From Ehretia macrophylla (lineage: Eukaryota; Streptophyta; Magnoliopsida; Boraginales; Ehretiaceae), in assembly GCA_037974665.1 (NCBI GenBank), contig CM075783.1, forward strand, positions 46,996,042-47,060,041: a stretch of 64,000 nt of DNA. Direction: 5' to 3'. The notes beneath the pieces were generated by a model. It was given only the letters and a program-made list of their open reading frames with translations. It made no database searches and was not told where the DNA came from. Positions 9,097-21,462 of this stretch are shown in pieces; position 1 is the first letter of the stretch, and each line of letters starts with the position of its first letter. A program made the position numbers and the translations under genes.

Positions 9097-11215
9097 ACAA
9101 GGTAGGTTCCTTGATCTCCACCCTTGCCAAACTTGTCTTCCGGCTCAATGCATCTGCCACCACGTTTGCCTTCCCGGGCACATAATTTATAGTGAATTGT
9201 AGTCATCCAAGAACTCCTTCAATCGTCTATGTGTCATGTTCAACTCCTTTTGAGAAAAAAGAGGTATCTCAAACTTACTATCCCACAAATAATGCCTCCA
9301 CTTATTCAACACAAATACAATGGCTGCAAGTTCCAAGTCATGTGTAGGGTAGATCATCTCATAAGGCTTTAGTTTCCGTGATGCATAAGCTATGACCTGA
9401 TTGTTTTGCATCAATACACAACCTAACTCTTCCCTTGAAGCATCACTATAAATAACAAACCTTTGACTCCCTTCGGGCAATACTAACACAGGAGCAGTTG
9501 TCAATCTCTTCTTTATCTCCTCGAAACTGTTTTCACATTTTTTATCCCACACGAAACTGACCTTCTTTTGTGTGAGCTTCGTGAGTGGCCCCGCAAGCTT
9601 GGAGAAATCCTTCACAAACCTCCTATAGTACCCTACCAAACTGAGAAAACTATGCACCTCGTTGACATTCTCCGGCTTCTTCCATGATTGCACAACATCA
9701 ATCTTTGACGGATCCACCGTAATCCCTTCTTGAGAAATTACATGTCCCAAGAATGCCACTTGCTTGAGCAAGAACCCACATTTGCTGAACTTGGCAAATA
9801 ATTGATGCTTTCTCAGCCTTTGCAACACAAAATGAAAATGCCTCTCATGTTCCTCCTCGATCTTTGAATATACAGGATATGATCTATAAAGATCACTACA
9901 AACTACTCCAGATACGGTTAAAACACCCTGTGCATCAAGTCCATAAAAGCAGCATGAGCATTTGTCAATTCAAATGACATTAGAACAAACTCATAATGCT
10001 CGTACCTTATTCTGAAAGTAGACTTAGGCACATCCTCCTGTTTGATACGAAGTTGATAATAGCCTTGCCTTAAGTCAAATTTCGAATAGATCTTGGCTAC
10101 TTGGAGTTGGTCAAACAATTCATCGATCAATGACAACGGTTACTTGTTCTTTATAATCACCTGGTTCAACCCCCAGTAATCAATACAGAGCCTCAACGTC
10201 CCATCCTTCTTCTTCACAAATAGGACTAGAGAGCCTCATAGAGACAAGCTAGATTGAATGAAACCCTTCTCTAACAAACCTTGTAGTTGAACCTTTAACT
10301 CTTGCAATTCAGCTGGACCTACACGGTACGGAGCTTTAGAGATCGGCTGTGTACCTAGCAACTCCTCCGGGAATACATCAACATACTCTCTAACAACTGG
10401 CACTTCTGTCAACTTGACTTGATATGTTGGCTTGTTAATTAAATAACCCAAATAGCCACTGCAACCTTTCCTCATATACTTCATAGCTTTGATCGAGGAT
10501 ATCACGGCCTTCCCTAATAAATCACGTTTTCCCTTCACCTTGAGCACAGGTTGTCCCGGTACCAGGAACTCTATAATCTTCGACCGACAATCTAGTTGCG
10601 CATGATGCCGTGGCAACCAATCCATCCCTAAAATAACTTCATAATCCCAAAAAATAAGCACTATAAGAACGACCAAAACTCTCGATCTCCAACCCGAATC
10701 TTACATTCTTTACATGCCAACCTAGTAGCACATTTGGATCCCATTAGAGTACTAACCTCTACATGATATGACAAGTTTTCCACCGACAACTTAATGCGAA
10801 ATGCATATTTGGGAGTTATGAATAAATGCATGGCTCCAATATCAATAAGCACCTTAACACATTGATTTTGAATCAGGAAAGTACCTTCAACAATAGCTGT
10901 ATCATCTAGAATCTCTGTTTGATCCATAGCATAGGCTCGAGCTTGAATTATTTGGCCTGGGGCATTTCTTGAAGGTTGATTCTGCATACCTTTGTCTGCC
11001 ACCTCGGGCAATCCCTAGCTTGGTATTTATCACTTCCGTACCCCAAACACGTGCCAAGTTTCTTCCAACATTGGGCTTCCACATGCCCCTCTTACTGCAA
11101 TAGTTGTACAAGGTACCCTGAGTAGTAGTAATAGGACTAGTTTTACCACGAGCTGGTTGATTGGCTGGGGCATTCGGCTGTGGTCTAGGAGCAACTGGTC
11201 TCACTTGGCCTTGGT
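9097..11215 (-). pseudogene. Element C: gag end, protease, RT and RNase H (3' piece)
   Basis: Read on the minus strand from 11215: a gag linker (QVRPVAPRPQPNAP), a degraded knuckle region (about 11100), protease (IDIGAMHLFITP near 10840, ILGMDWLPRH near 10630), RT ([15 protein letters not shown] near 10080), the [10 protein letters not shown] region (near 9620) and RNase H ([14 protein letters not shown] near 9450), ending at KANVVADAL next to the LTR of B. Frames shift several times (about 9830-9920, 10140-10240, 10660, 11010). The 5' half of the gene is 40 kb away at 51519-52362, separated by element F, and joins in frame when F is removed. The integrase part is not in the window. Confidence 0.88.
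11211..11215. other. Target site duplication of F, left copy
   Basis: TTGGT here matches TTGGC at 51519-51523 in 4 of 5 bases. Removing F and one copy restores the gag frame of C. Confidence 0.7.
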
Positions 11216-11404
11216 TGTAAAGCCCCTTATCGTGACCAAATAAAACTTTTCAGCTGCTTACAAGAGTATGGTTGATTTCCTTTAACTTTCGGGCCATTTC
11301 GGCTATTTTCCCAGTAGGGGTTTTCGGTTCTGAAAAGGGGTTTCACTTCGGGGACAATTATAGGAAAATCGGGACCCCGCTGCGAAGAACGAACATACGC
11401 CATT
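11216..11404 (+). mobile_element. Element F: start of 5' LTR (fragment)
   Basis: It begins TGTAAAGCCCC and follows the F 3' LTR (49616 onward) closely for about 190 bases, with the shared words CGGGCCATTTCGG and GGGGTTTCACTTCGGGG. It stops at CGCCATT, where minus-strand element E begins. The rest of this LTR, the primer site and the gag start of F have been deleted together with the 3' half of E. Confidence 0.85.
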
Positions 11405-11473
11405 CTATAAGGAGTTCTGAAGCTGAATTTTCAATTCCTGAAGTTTGACCGGTGCCATTCTATAAGGAGTTCT
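11399..11473. other. Templated junction between F and E
   Basis: The 20-base word starting GCCATTCTATAAGG occurs at 11399-11418 and again at 11454-11473. The first copy overlaps the end of the F LTR (GCCATT) and runs straight into E sequence that belongs upstream of the second copy. This looks like two template switches, at GCCATT and AGTTCT, during break repair. Confidence 0.7.
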
Positions 11474-13592
11474 AGAAATGATGTAATGCTCGGCATTAGG
11501 TCAATCACAATCTCCCTATCTGGTGGTAAACCCGGTAATTCATCGGGAAAAACACCAGGGAAGTCCTTTACAATTAGAACCTCGTTCAAATTCAACTTAT
11601 CAGTAGGTTGATTGATTAGATAAGCTAGGTAAGCTTCACAATCCTTATTCAACAACATGGAAGCCTTGATTGATGATAAAAGGGGCGTTCTAGTTGCCCT
11701 GCGGTTCCCAACAATCTCAAGCACTGGTTGGTCAAGAATCTGAAGATAAACAATTTTTGTTCTACAGTCCAACAGTGCATAGTATTTCCCTAACCAATCC
11801 ATTCCCAATATGATTTCAAAGTCACAAAAGGGCAGTATGATTAAATCAGCAGGAAAATTACGGTCCTCAATGCATATATCACAAGATTTACAAATAGACT
11901 CAGTAACAAATTTTGCGCCTAAAGGTGTACTAACTTCAACTTTATGTGGCAGTTTATCAATACTAACACTCACAGATTGTGCACATGTAGGAGTTATAAA
12001 GGAATGCATAGCCCTGGGATCAATCAAAACTTTAACTGGCTGAGTATTGAGAAGAAAGGTACCTTACACTATAGCTATAGATCGGGTAACTCATCCACAT
12101 CTAGAAAACAAAGGCCCTAGCCTATATCCTCTGTCCCAGGCCTGTACCTGCAACCCTGTTCTGTACACCCTGGCCTCCAGTACGGCCGTGAACATTCTTA
12201 AACTTAGGGCAATCTTTCACCCTATGTTGATCGCTCCTACAGCTAGTGCACTTACCACTCTTCCTCTAGCAGTTAACTTCAATGTGCCCCGATCGATTAC
12301 AAAAGTTACACTGTTGATTTTGTCGTACAACAGTGCCTCACATAGGTGCGGGGGCTTTGACAGTGGTAGTAGCTATACCTCTCTGCTGAGGTCTAGTCAC
12401 AGCTGGTCTCACCTGAATCTGATACTGAGGCTGATACGGGCACTGCTGAGGAACCTGAACAAAAGTGTGATACTGCCTTGCTGACTTTGGCTGCTCTGGT
12501 CCAAGTATTGTTTCTTACTCGGCTGGCTACTCTCAACTATCATCTCTGCCTTCCGTTTCTCAAATTTTGAGGCTGCTTAGAATGCCTTGGAATAAGTAGC
12601 ATAATGTTGCCCAGTCAAATGCAATTGTATATCCATTCTCAACCAACGAACAAACCTGTTAATCATCCTCCTAGCTGGCTATACCAGCTCAGGCATATAC
12701 CTTGACAATCTGACAAATCTAGCCTCATACTGTGTGACAGTCATGTTTCCCTGCCTCAGGCTCACAAATTCCTCTACCCGCTTTTCCCTAGCCATCTCAG
12801 GAATATACTTGTCCCGAAACTCACTCACGAAGTCATCCCACAAATGCGGAATATCCTCACTGTCCCACCTCAACCTGACAGTGTTCCACCACTATTTTGC
12901 GTCGCCGTCAAACAGGAATACTGCATATGCTATTTTTCTCTCTTCAGTGTATCCCAAGGCAACATAAATCTTCTCAACATGGTTAAGCCATTTCTCGGCT
13001 GCCTCGTCATCCGGCTCTCCGAATAACTTACCCGGCTCATGCCTAAGGAATTTCTCTAACTAATTGTTCTCAACCCTATGGCCCTGTCCACTAGGATTAA
13101 CTTGATTTCCTAGGGGATTATTATTCCGCTCCTGCCTCTATTCATGCAGTACCTGAGTAATCCGGTCAACTGCAGTGGTCATAGTAGCCATAAAATGTTC
13201 AGGCATCGGTTGCTGACCCTGTTCTGCTGCCTCTTGCTCTGCCTCTGCCTCTTGACCCCGAGTACGACAACGTGGTGCAATAGTAACAACTTACAGTAGC
13301 TGTGGCAACATATAAAAGCAGTTTATAGACAGAAATATAATACATAAGATTAGATGACACTCAAGTTAATAACAATCGAGATATCCTATCACACAATTCA
13401 CATAGCACACAATTTGACATGTCATACTAGTTCACTTAAACACATAAGCATTCCAAGTTCACATGATCATGTTATAACACCTTTCACTTAACAATCACGC
13501 AATAACACTTAATCATTTTAGACCTTTACCCCACAAACCGACAAACATATCCCGGCTCATGCAATACTAACATGATCTGATACCACCTAAGA
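11405..13592 (-). pseudogene. Element E: gag-protease fragment
   Basis: Minus strand, same family as array I. Gag starts near 13290, where ATG has become ATT in the MPPRR-like start. It includes [18 protein letters not shown] (about 12840), degraded knuckles (about 12240-12320), protease with DPRAMHSFITP (about 12015; the usual DxG is disrupted) and [11 protein letters not shown] (about 11795), and ends inside the linker before RT. RT, RNase H, integrase and the 3' LTR are missing. Frames break in gag (about 12490-12680 and 13060-13140). Non-functional. Confidence 0.88.
13574..13585 (-). other. Element E: primer binding site
   Basis: On the minus strand TGGTATCAGATC follows the LTR after a seven-base spacer. 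It is complementary to the 3' end of initiator tRNA-Met except for the last two positions compared with TGGTATCAGAGC seen in G and I. Confidence 0.85.
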
Positions 13593-15905
13593 TGTCACGC
13601 CCCGACCCGACCCCACAAAAGGCCATGTCCGGACCCGACATGCGGATGGATTCTCCTCTGTACCGTAGACAATCTTAAATCCCTACATTCAATAGAATAC
13701 ATGAGGAAACTACAATATTCATTTGAAACAAGACAACTTCCTTTGAAAACACACATTCTTTCATTAACCAACTTGATAAGAACCCAAAATGTCATGCATA
13801 CTACACATGTACTTATGCCACTAAGCAGTTAAAGCCATTAGCATGCAATGCGTTCCCTAGTCATTCGAGTACAGTCTTTTCAACTTTACAAACTTTTACC
13901 TTATACAGTACAAGACCATAAAGGCCTCAAAATAGAAACTACATACAAGGCTACAAGCCTCAAAATAAAGTGACAACCAAGAAGCATGTACATCAAGCAT
14001 GGCCCACCACAAAAGTTTGGCAACCAACCACCAGTTAAGCAAAGAAAGTGCAATCAAGGAAACACCTCCACTTGCTCCTTCTCCTCGTCGACCATCTCAA
14101 TAGGAACAACCTCAACTACTCTTGTGAACTATGGTATAGAAAGGGATGAGCAAAAACTATTGCTTAGCGAGGGTTAAATAGTCTCACAGGACAGAGGTGA
14201 GAGAAGAGTGCAATGCAAATAGCCAAGCAGGTCAATCAATTAAACATTTAAGAAGAACAAGACCAAACCAATCAAATAAGTCAAGACAAGCATTATAAGC
14301 ACTAAGGCTATAACTATTCAATTAAAGGATACAATTTACTTTCCACGAGCAACTTCAATCACGATTTCGATGACGACGCGCCTGCCCAACCACCTTATAA
14401 CTTCAGTTTGGAATACCCCAGAAGTACCCAATCAATACTACGACCTAAATCTTCCTAGGCGGTACCCCAAACAAGAAAGGGAATAGGACACAGAGCTAGA
14501 ACAACCAACCCTGGCAACCCGAGGCTACCAAGAGAGGCTCATCATACCTGCCCCTAACTCTATGGATGCAATACAATATATAATATAACAATCGAGTGAT
14601 AGAGCCATACGTGGGAGAATAACAAAGTAGGTTACCCTCGCATGCAATAGCAACAATTGATATACATTTCAATCCTTAATAAGTATAACAAGCATAATAA
14701 ACAACAACTAGCATTTTAAAAGCAAAGCACTATAAAAACCAACCCAATCACACAACGACCCCAACTTTTAAAATGCTACTACTTCCAAACCAGCCACGAG
14801 TTTTGGAAACTGACTTCACTACTCATCCTAAGACCGCATAAGGCACGACTAGAAGCCACAAAACCCTACTTTAATCTAGAATTCCCACAAAGCCCTGATT
14901 TACCCCTTTGCTCATTTGAACTATAGCTACCCTAACCAAACACCCAACCAATTCCATAACCACATCAAAAGTGCTTCCATGGCCTCCCGAGACAATACCA
15001 CCACGCAAAACAAGAAAATGCCAAACTCGACCGAAGTAACCCCAACATGAACCAAAGCATTTTTCTCTGTTTTTCCATTGCACAACCTATATAAACCACA
15101 CATTTAAGCATTCTAGCATATCTAGCACCTTTCCACATCAACAGAATGCAATACAAAACAAAATTTAAAAATGAGGGTTTTAATATTTATAATTTACTAT
15201 TCCATTGTCATTTTAAATTGCAATAGTCGAATTCAACTGTAGAAAATGGTAAAAACTCATAAATACATGTTCCACAATCATCAAGGAACATTCTTCAAGC
15301 AACAAAATGATCAAAATAACATTCTACACATAAATCCCAAAAATTAAAGTTTATACATGTATTCAAATGCGCAAATAACGATGCATCCCTCACCTTAGCT
15401 GCTATTAGATGCTAGGAAAACAACGTTGGAAACCCCGTGAACAATCCTAAGCAAGCCCATGCGAAGATGTGAAGATTTGAAGTTGAAAGGTTTTTTTTTT
15501 TTCTTTTTCCCTTGAAGTTTCGGCCCTAGCCATTTTTTTAGCTTTTGCTTTGTTTTTTGCTTGTATTATGCATATAAAAGATGACAACTCAAGGTCAAAG
15601 GCCAAGGTCTTGGTCAACCTAATTAAAATTGGTCTAGCTAAGTTATTTTTTTGACAAATTAAACTTAAAACAAGACAACAATTGCAATTCTAATTAAAAC
15701 TAACTAAACTATAAACACTAAAACTCTAAAAATACTAAAACACTATTTGTTGAAGACTAGAAAACCCTCTCTAGCTAACATTCTCGAAATGTGATGCACT
15801 TTACGACAATGAACCAAAAACATATAAACAACATAGAATTTTATAAAAACACAAATTCCAGAAAAAGAAACAAAAAAATTTCATGTTCTAGGCTCGGGTA
15901 TTACA
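13593..15905 (-). mobile_element. Element E: 5' LTR (2.31 kb)
   Basis: In plus coordinates it runs TGTCACGCCCC to CTCGGGTATTACA; in its own direction TGTAATACCCGAG to GGGCGTGACA. It is the same family as the three LTRs of array I. It holds the CCTACTTTG hairpin (14615-14639), branch-point hairpin (14147-14166), a GGTGAGGG donor near 15395 and an exon-2-like frame ending in EQVEVFP. Element F gag follows at 15906. Confidence 0.9.
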
Positions 15906-18135
15906 GAGCTTGGAACAACTTCTGAATTGGTTCCCACCTTCCTTCAATGGTGAGCTCGATGACGAGAAGGCAGAAAATTGGTTGCAATTAATGGAAAAAG
16001 ATATTTGAAGGATTACAATGCTCTAAGGAAGAAAAAGTGACCTTTGCAGTTTACCAGCTCGAAGGAGACGTAGAGGTTTGGTAGGACCGTACCCGAAAGA
16101 TGTAGGACGAGCGGCAGACGGCTATAGTTTGAAGGAACTTTGTTAAGGTATTTCGAAGAGTTATATTATGGAGTTAGCTAGGGAAATGCATGAAGAATAA
16201 TTTATTCACTTGACTCAAGGGGATATAACAGTGGCTAAGTATGAAGCTAAGTTCACGCACGTGGCTCGATTTGTACCATACATGGTGCGCACCACGAAAA
16301 GGATAATCAGGAAATTTTTACAGGGACTGCGTCTAGATATTCAGCTTGCTTTGGCATTGTGAGATTATGCTATGTACAACCACGCAGTTCAGGCTGCAAT
16401 GAGAATTGAGAAACGAAAGGCGAAGGTTAGGGAAGTTCAGAACGCCAAACGGTCAAACAATGTATCAACTTCTCAAGGACCAGCTAAGGCCGCACGTGCT
16501 AACATGCCTATACTTGGTTCCTAGAATCAATACTTGGTGTAAGCAGGTCCAAACCTGCCTAGGCTGAGAAATAACTAACCTCCTTAGAAGGTGACTTGCG
16601 ACTTCTGTAGGAAACGAGGTCACATTGGTGACCAGTGTTGGAATAAGAGTGGGAAGTGTTTGATATGTGGTAGTGATCAGCACCGGGTGGTGGATTGCCC
16701 TAAGGGTAAGAATCGTGTGCCACCTGCGGGGCCTGTTGAGAACACTGCTTCGCGAGCATAAGCCAGGGTCTTTGCGGTCGAGCAGGAACAAATTTTGAAA
16801 GAAGCCGCTGTTATCGAAGGTAACTTATTGATCTCTAGCTACCCTGTTAAAGTGTTAATTGACTTAGGAGCAACTCCTTCGTTTATTACTCCTGAATGTG
16901 TACAACATGTAGACTAGAACCTATTCCTACTCTGTGTGAATTGGAAGTTAGAACCCCTATGGGCGCAAAAACTATAACTGATCTAGTTTGTAAAGATTGC
17001 CTGATTGAAATAAACGACAGGTTACTAGAAGCTAACCTGGTAGTGCTACCCTTTAGAGAATATGAAGTTATCTTGTGAATGGACTGGTTGGCTAAGTACT
17101 ATGTTCAGTTGGATTGTCGCACGAAGATTGTTAGGTTTTGCATGCCAGGCCAGCCAGTGGAAGAAGTGCAGGGACATGGGAAAAGACCGGGGAAGTCATT
17201 GATTTCAGCAACGAAAGCTATTAAACTGGTTTGGAAGAGTTGTAAGGGATGTTTGACTTACCTGATTAATAAACCAACAGACAAACTCAAACTAGAGGAT
17301 GTGTCGGTAGTAAACCAGTACCCAAAAATATTTCCTGAGGAATTACCAGGGCTACCCCCTGAAAGAGAAATAGAGTTTACCATAGAATTGATCATCGGGG
17401 CACAACCTGTGGCAATAGCACCCTATAGGATGGCTACAACCGAGTTGCAGGAGTTAAACAAACAGCTACAGGAGCTAATGGTTAAAGGTTTTGTCTAGCC
17501 TAGTACCTCACCTTGGGGAACACCTGTTCTATTTGTTAAAAAGAAGGATCGAACCATGAGAATATGCATCGACTATCGATGGCTGAATCAGCTAACTATC
17601 AAGAATAAGTACCTTTTACCATTGATAGATGAACTATTTGATCAATTAAGTGAGGCCAAGGTGTTCTCTAAGTTTGATCTATGACATGGATACTACGAAT
17701 TGAAGATTAAAGCAGAAGACATACCAAAAACCACCTTCTGAACTCGATACAGACATTATGAGTTCATAGTAATGCCCTTTGGGTTAACAAATGCACTGGC
17801 AAAATTTATGGATTTGATGCATCGGGTGTTCTGACCTTATTTGGATCAGTTTGTGGGTATCTTTAAAGATTATATTTTGGTATACTCAAGGTCTAAGGAC
17901 GAACAGAACAACACTTACATATGTTATTACAAAAGTTGCATGAGCATCAGTTGTGCGTAAAATTTAGAAAGTGCGAATTCTGGTTATCTCAAGTGGCATT
18001 CTTGGGACACATAGTTACCCATAAGGGAATAGCAGTAGATCCAGCAAAGATTCAGGAAGTTATGTACTGGAAGAAGCCAGAGACAGTTCAAAAAATTCAG
18101 ATTTTTCTAGGATTGGCTGCATATTATAGGAGTTT
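15906..18135 (+). pseudogene. Element F: gag, protease and RT (5' piece)
   Basis: It starts inside gag (about NPPTFNG). Two tandem knuckles are readable at 16590-16710: CDFCRKRGHIGDQC and CLICGSDQHRVVDC. Protease has DLGATPSFITP (about 16860) and a glycine-to-stop change in the ILGMDWL motif (TGA at 17076). RT spans 17500-17900, followed by the LGLAAYYR segment, where G is inserted at 18135. Stops include TAG 17497, TGA 17682, 17739 and 17832, three of them at CGA arginine codons. The catalytic FIDD box is degraded. The gene resumes at 47558. Confidence 0.92.
18131..18135. other. Target site duplication of G, left copy
   Basis: AGTTT here versus AGATT at 47558-47562, 4 of 5 identical. The F reading frame YYRRFV is restored using the right copy. 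Confidence 0.75.
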
Positions 18136-20535
18136 TGTGAGACCCCATATTTTGCCTTTACCTCGATTTGCGTATTTTATCTCGTTTTGCATGCTTTGAC
18201 CTATTTATGTGTTATATGAGTTAGAATATGCTAAATATGTGAATTATATTCCTAATACATGCTATGTGTGCATTCATGAAATTTACATCAAAAAATGGAA
18301 TCATAAATTTTATCGCCGGTTTTAGTGAATAGTATTTTTGAACACATGTTCGCTAAAATTTTTACAGGGGTGTTTTAAATGTTTTAAAACCTAGTCCTCG
18401 GGTATTAATGGACCTGTGTTTGATTAAAACGGATTTGGAATCGGTTTTGAAAATTTAAAGGTTTTTACACTTTCTTTTGCAAGAAATCGAGTTTTAAGCC
18501 GACTCGGGTAAAAATATTTAAATGTAAAACTATTTGTCACCTAAAATATATTGTCTAGAATTAATTTAGGTGTCAATTTAATAGTTGAGCAAGAAATAGT
18601 CAATAAATGAATTAAAAGACTAGAAATAATTAAAAGACTAAATAAAACTAACTTTGACTTTGCATTATTTTGTTTGACCTCAGCTTATATGCATCAACAC
18701 ACAATAGAAAGCACACAAAACACACTCACACATACACACATTGCCGTGAGCTCCATAGGAGAAAAGAGAAGGTTTTTCTTCAAGTTTTCAAAGGCAATTT
18801 TGCATTAGAAGTTGTAATTCAAGGCCAATTTTCATCAACCAAAGCTTGATTCCACCTCTTGAGCATCCATTGAGCATCTTTCTAGCTTCATAACACATCA
18901 AAGGTGAGAGAAAAATTCTAGATCTCAATTCTCATCTTTTATGTTTTTGCATATAATTGAATTTTGAACCGTTAGAAAGTTGAATTGATGTTATATTATT
19001 GCTCAGTGCATGCTAAGGATCATTTATATGCGTTTATATAAAATTTGAACCGTTGTAGCATGAATTTTTATTTTCGGGTATTAAAAGTTGAGTTGTTGGC
19101 TATTTGTTGAATATTTTGAGTTGTAGTGGTTTTAATCGATTGCCGTCGATTTGTAAAAGTTTGTTAAATACGGGGTAGTATCGTTGTAATGCCAAAATTT
19201 TGATTGTGATGTTGGTGTGAAAGTCAGGAAATTTCAGCCTAGGTGCAATTAGGTTTTAGGGTTGTTGGGCCTAATTTGGATGTATTTTGGTTGGTTTCTG
19301 AGGGGGCTAATGTAGTTGATTGAGTGAGTGAGTGATAGGAACTGGTTTGGAGTTGTTTGGATGAGTAGAATATAAGTTATGATTATGAGAAATTTAGGTT
19401 GTCTTTCTTTAAAATATTGATATATGCCTTTAGATTATACGGTGGTGTTTGAGTGATTGAATTGTGAGTTGTTGATGGTTAGATTAGGGTTTGGTTGTGT
19501 GTCTAATGCATGTTAAGTTGGGTGGCCTACTTTGTCATCTAACTTAGTTGTTTAGTTGTTAATTGATTAATTGATGTTATGTTGTTGAAATGTTAATAAT
19601 TGATTGATGATTAATTGATTATTGATTATTGATGAACTGAGAGATAGTCAACGGAAAAGGTTGTCCTCTTGTGATTGAATGTTTATTTTTATTGTTGAGT
19701 CTTGATATACGTGTGCCACATCTCAAGCGGTATCGGGCCGTCGGGTTGAAAATGACATGGCTATCAGAGGCTACCCTCATCTCGCATGGGCGGAGATGCC
19801 ATGGAGGGTAGGGCTAGTGAGGTACCTCGGGTGTGTGTGTCATGGTGGTGATAAGAAGTTGGTTGAGATCGTGATGGTGTTTTGAGCTACACCAACTAGA
19901 GTATCCTTTATTTATTGGTCATTATAGTTTATGTGTTTATATTATTATTGATGCTTATTGTGTGTTTACTGCTCAAAGGATGATTTCCAAGGAGTATAGT
20001 AAATACTGTTAGAAATCTATCGAATCCTCACTGGGCTTGTTTTATATAAGCTCACTCTCAATTATTGCATGCATACATGTGTTACCGATCCAAATTACGG
20101 GTATATGCCTCCAGAAGAGGATTATGTGCCATATGTGGACGAGTCCTACGTGCCAGAGTCTTGTCCCTTATTTATGATGTCGTATTCTTTTGTTATATTG
20201 TATATTAAACTTAGTAGTCTTTCTTTTGATTATGATTAGGTTGCTAAGTTGGTTTCAATCTGTTTTGCAATTTATATTAAAGTTAATGTATTATGTTGGA
20301 ACGGAGGCGTATACCTAAGAATGGATTGTTGAAAGAATGGTTATTGTATAATATGGTTGTATTGTATGATGTTAACTTAATTGAGGAGTTGATTGTTGAA
20401 TTGTTTGTGGAGTTTGGTTGTATGAGTTCTGAAGAGTTTGGTTTAGAGCCTCGGTGTCTTAATTACTATCGTTATACTACCAAAATTCCGTTGCGTCCTG
20501 ACTGATCGTAGGAGGGGTCGAGTTAGGGCGTGACA
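18136..20535 (+). mobile_element. Element G: 5' LTR (2.40 kb)
   Basis: It runs from TGTGAGACCCC to GGGCGTGACA, of the B/H/M/R family. A TATA-like CTTATATGC lies near 18684. Landmarks: AAAG|GTGAGA donor near 18904, CCTACTTTG hairpin 19515-19545, GTATCCTTT 19901-19909 and branch-point hairpin 20032-20054. The acceptor is damaged: the 3' LTR has ATACAG, this copy has ATACAT. In its frame the candidate small-protein exon has ATA in place of ATG and a TAA before the donor. Confidence 0.92.
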
Positions 20536-20540
20536 TTAAG

Positions 20541-20552
20541 TGGTATCAGAGC
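20541..20552 (+). other. Element G: primer binding site
   Basis: TGGTATCAGAGC, complementary to the 3' end of initiator tRNA-Met, five bases after the LTR. Confidence 0.93.
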
Positions 20553-20825
20553 ACATGTTAGTTGTCAGCCGGGGTATTCTTGGAATGTGGGTAATGGTCT
20601 TAGCATGAAAGTATGTATGAACTGAAAGAAAAGTGAACTATGTGTTAATATGATTAAATGATTAATTTACTTATGTGTCTAACTTTGTATGTGATCAATA
20701 TGCTTTATGTGTTAAGTGAACTAACGTGGTCAATATGTTTTATGTGATAACGTGTCTTACGTACTCAATGTGTTGTAGTTAATATGCATTTTGTGATTGA
20801 TGTGTATTATGTGACCAATGTGTTT
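20553..20825 (+). other. Element G: leader with degenerate short repeats (part 1)
   Basis: Non-coding. From about 20630 it holds loose repeats of about 20 bases built on CAATRTGYTTTATGTGA. The series continues beyond H at 23657-23900, so H interrupted it. Confidence 0.6.
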
Positions 20826-21462
20826 CATGTTGTGAAACCCCAAATTTTTGACCTTATCTCGCTTTGCGTGTTTTATTCTCGTTTTGCATGAATTGACCTG
20901 CCTATGTGCTACATGACTTACAATGTGATAATTTTGATATCAATACTCTTAGAACATGCTAAATGTGCATTCATGAAATTTTCATTAAAAACGGAGTCAG
21001 AAATTTTATCGTCGATTTTCAATGAATAGTGTTTTCGAAACACGTCCGCTAAAATTTTGAAGCTGGTATTTTTAACCCTTCTAGACCTAGTCCATGGACT
21101 TTAATAGACCTGTGTTTGATGAAAACGATTTTAAAATCGGCTTAAGAATTTATTAGGGTTTTTACACCGACTTTTGCGAAAATTGAGTTTTAAGCCGACT
21201 CGGGTGAAATTGTTTGATTGTAAAACTTCTTGTCACCTAAAAATAACCTACTTGAGCTAGCTTGGGTGTTGCATAATTGTTTTGAACTTTGGTGATCAAG
21301 AAAATGCATTTAAAGACAAGAAAACACTAAAAATAATTAGTTTCCACTTTGACTTTCTTTTATTTATTTGACCTTTGCTTAATATATGATCAACACACAT
21401 TAAAAACAAAGCAAAACACCACCAAAAACACACACAAAACCGTGGCTCCTTGGAGGAGAAAG

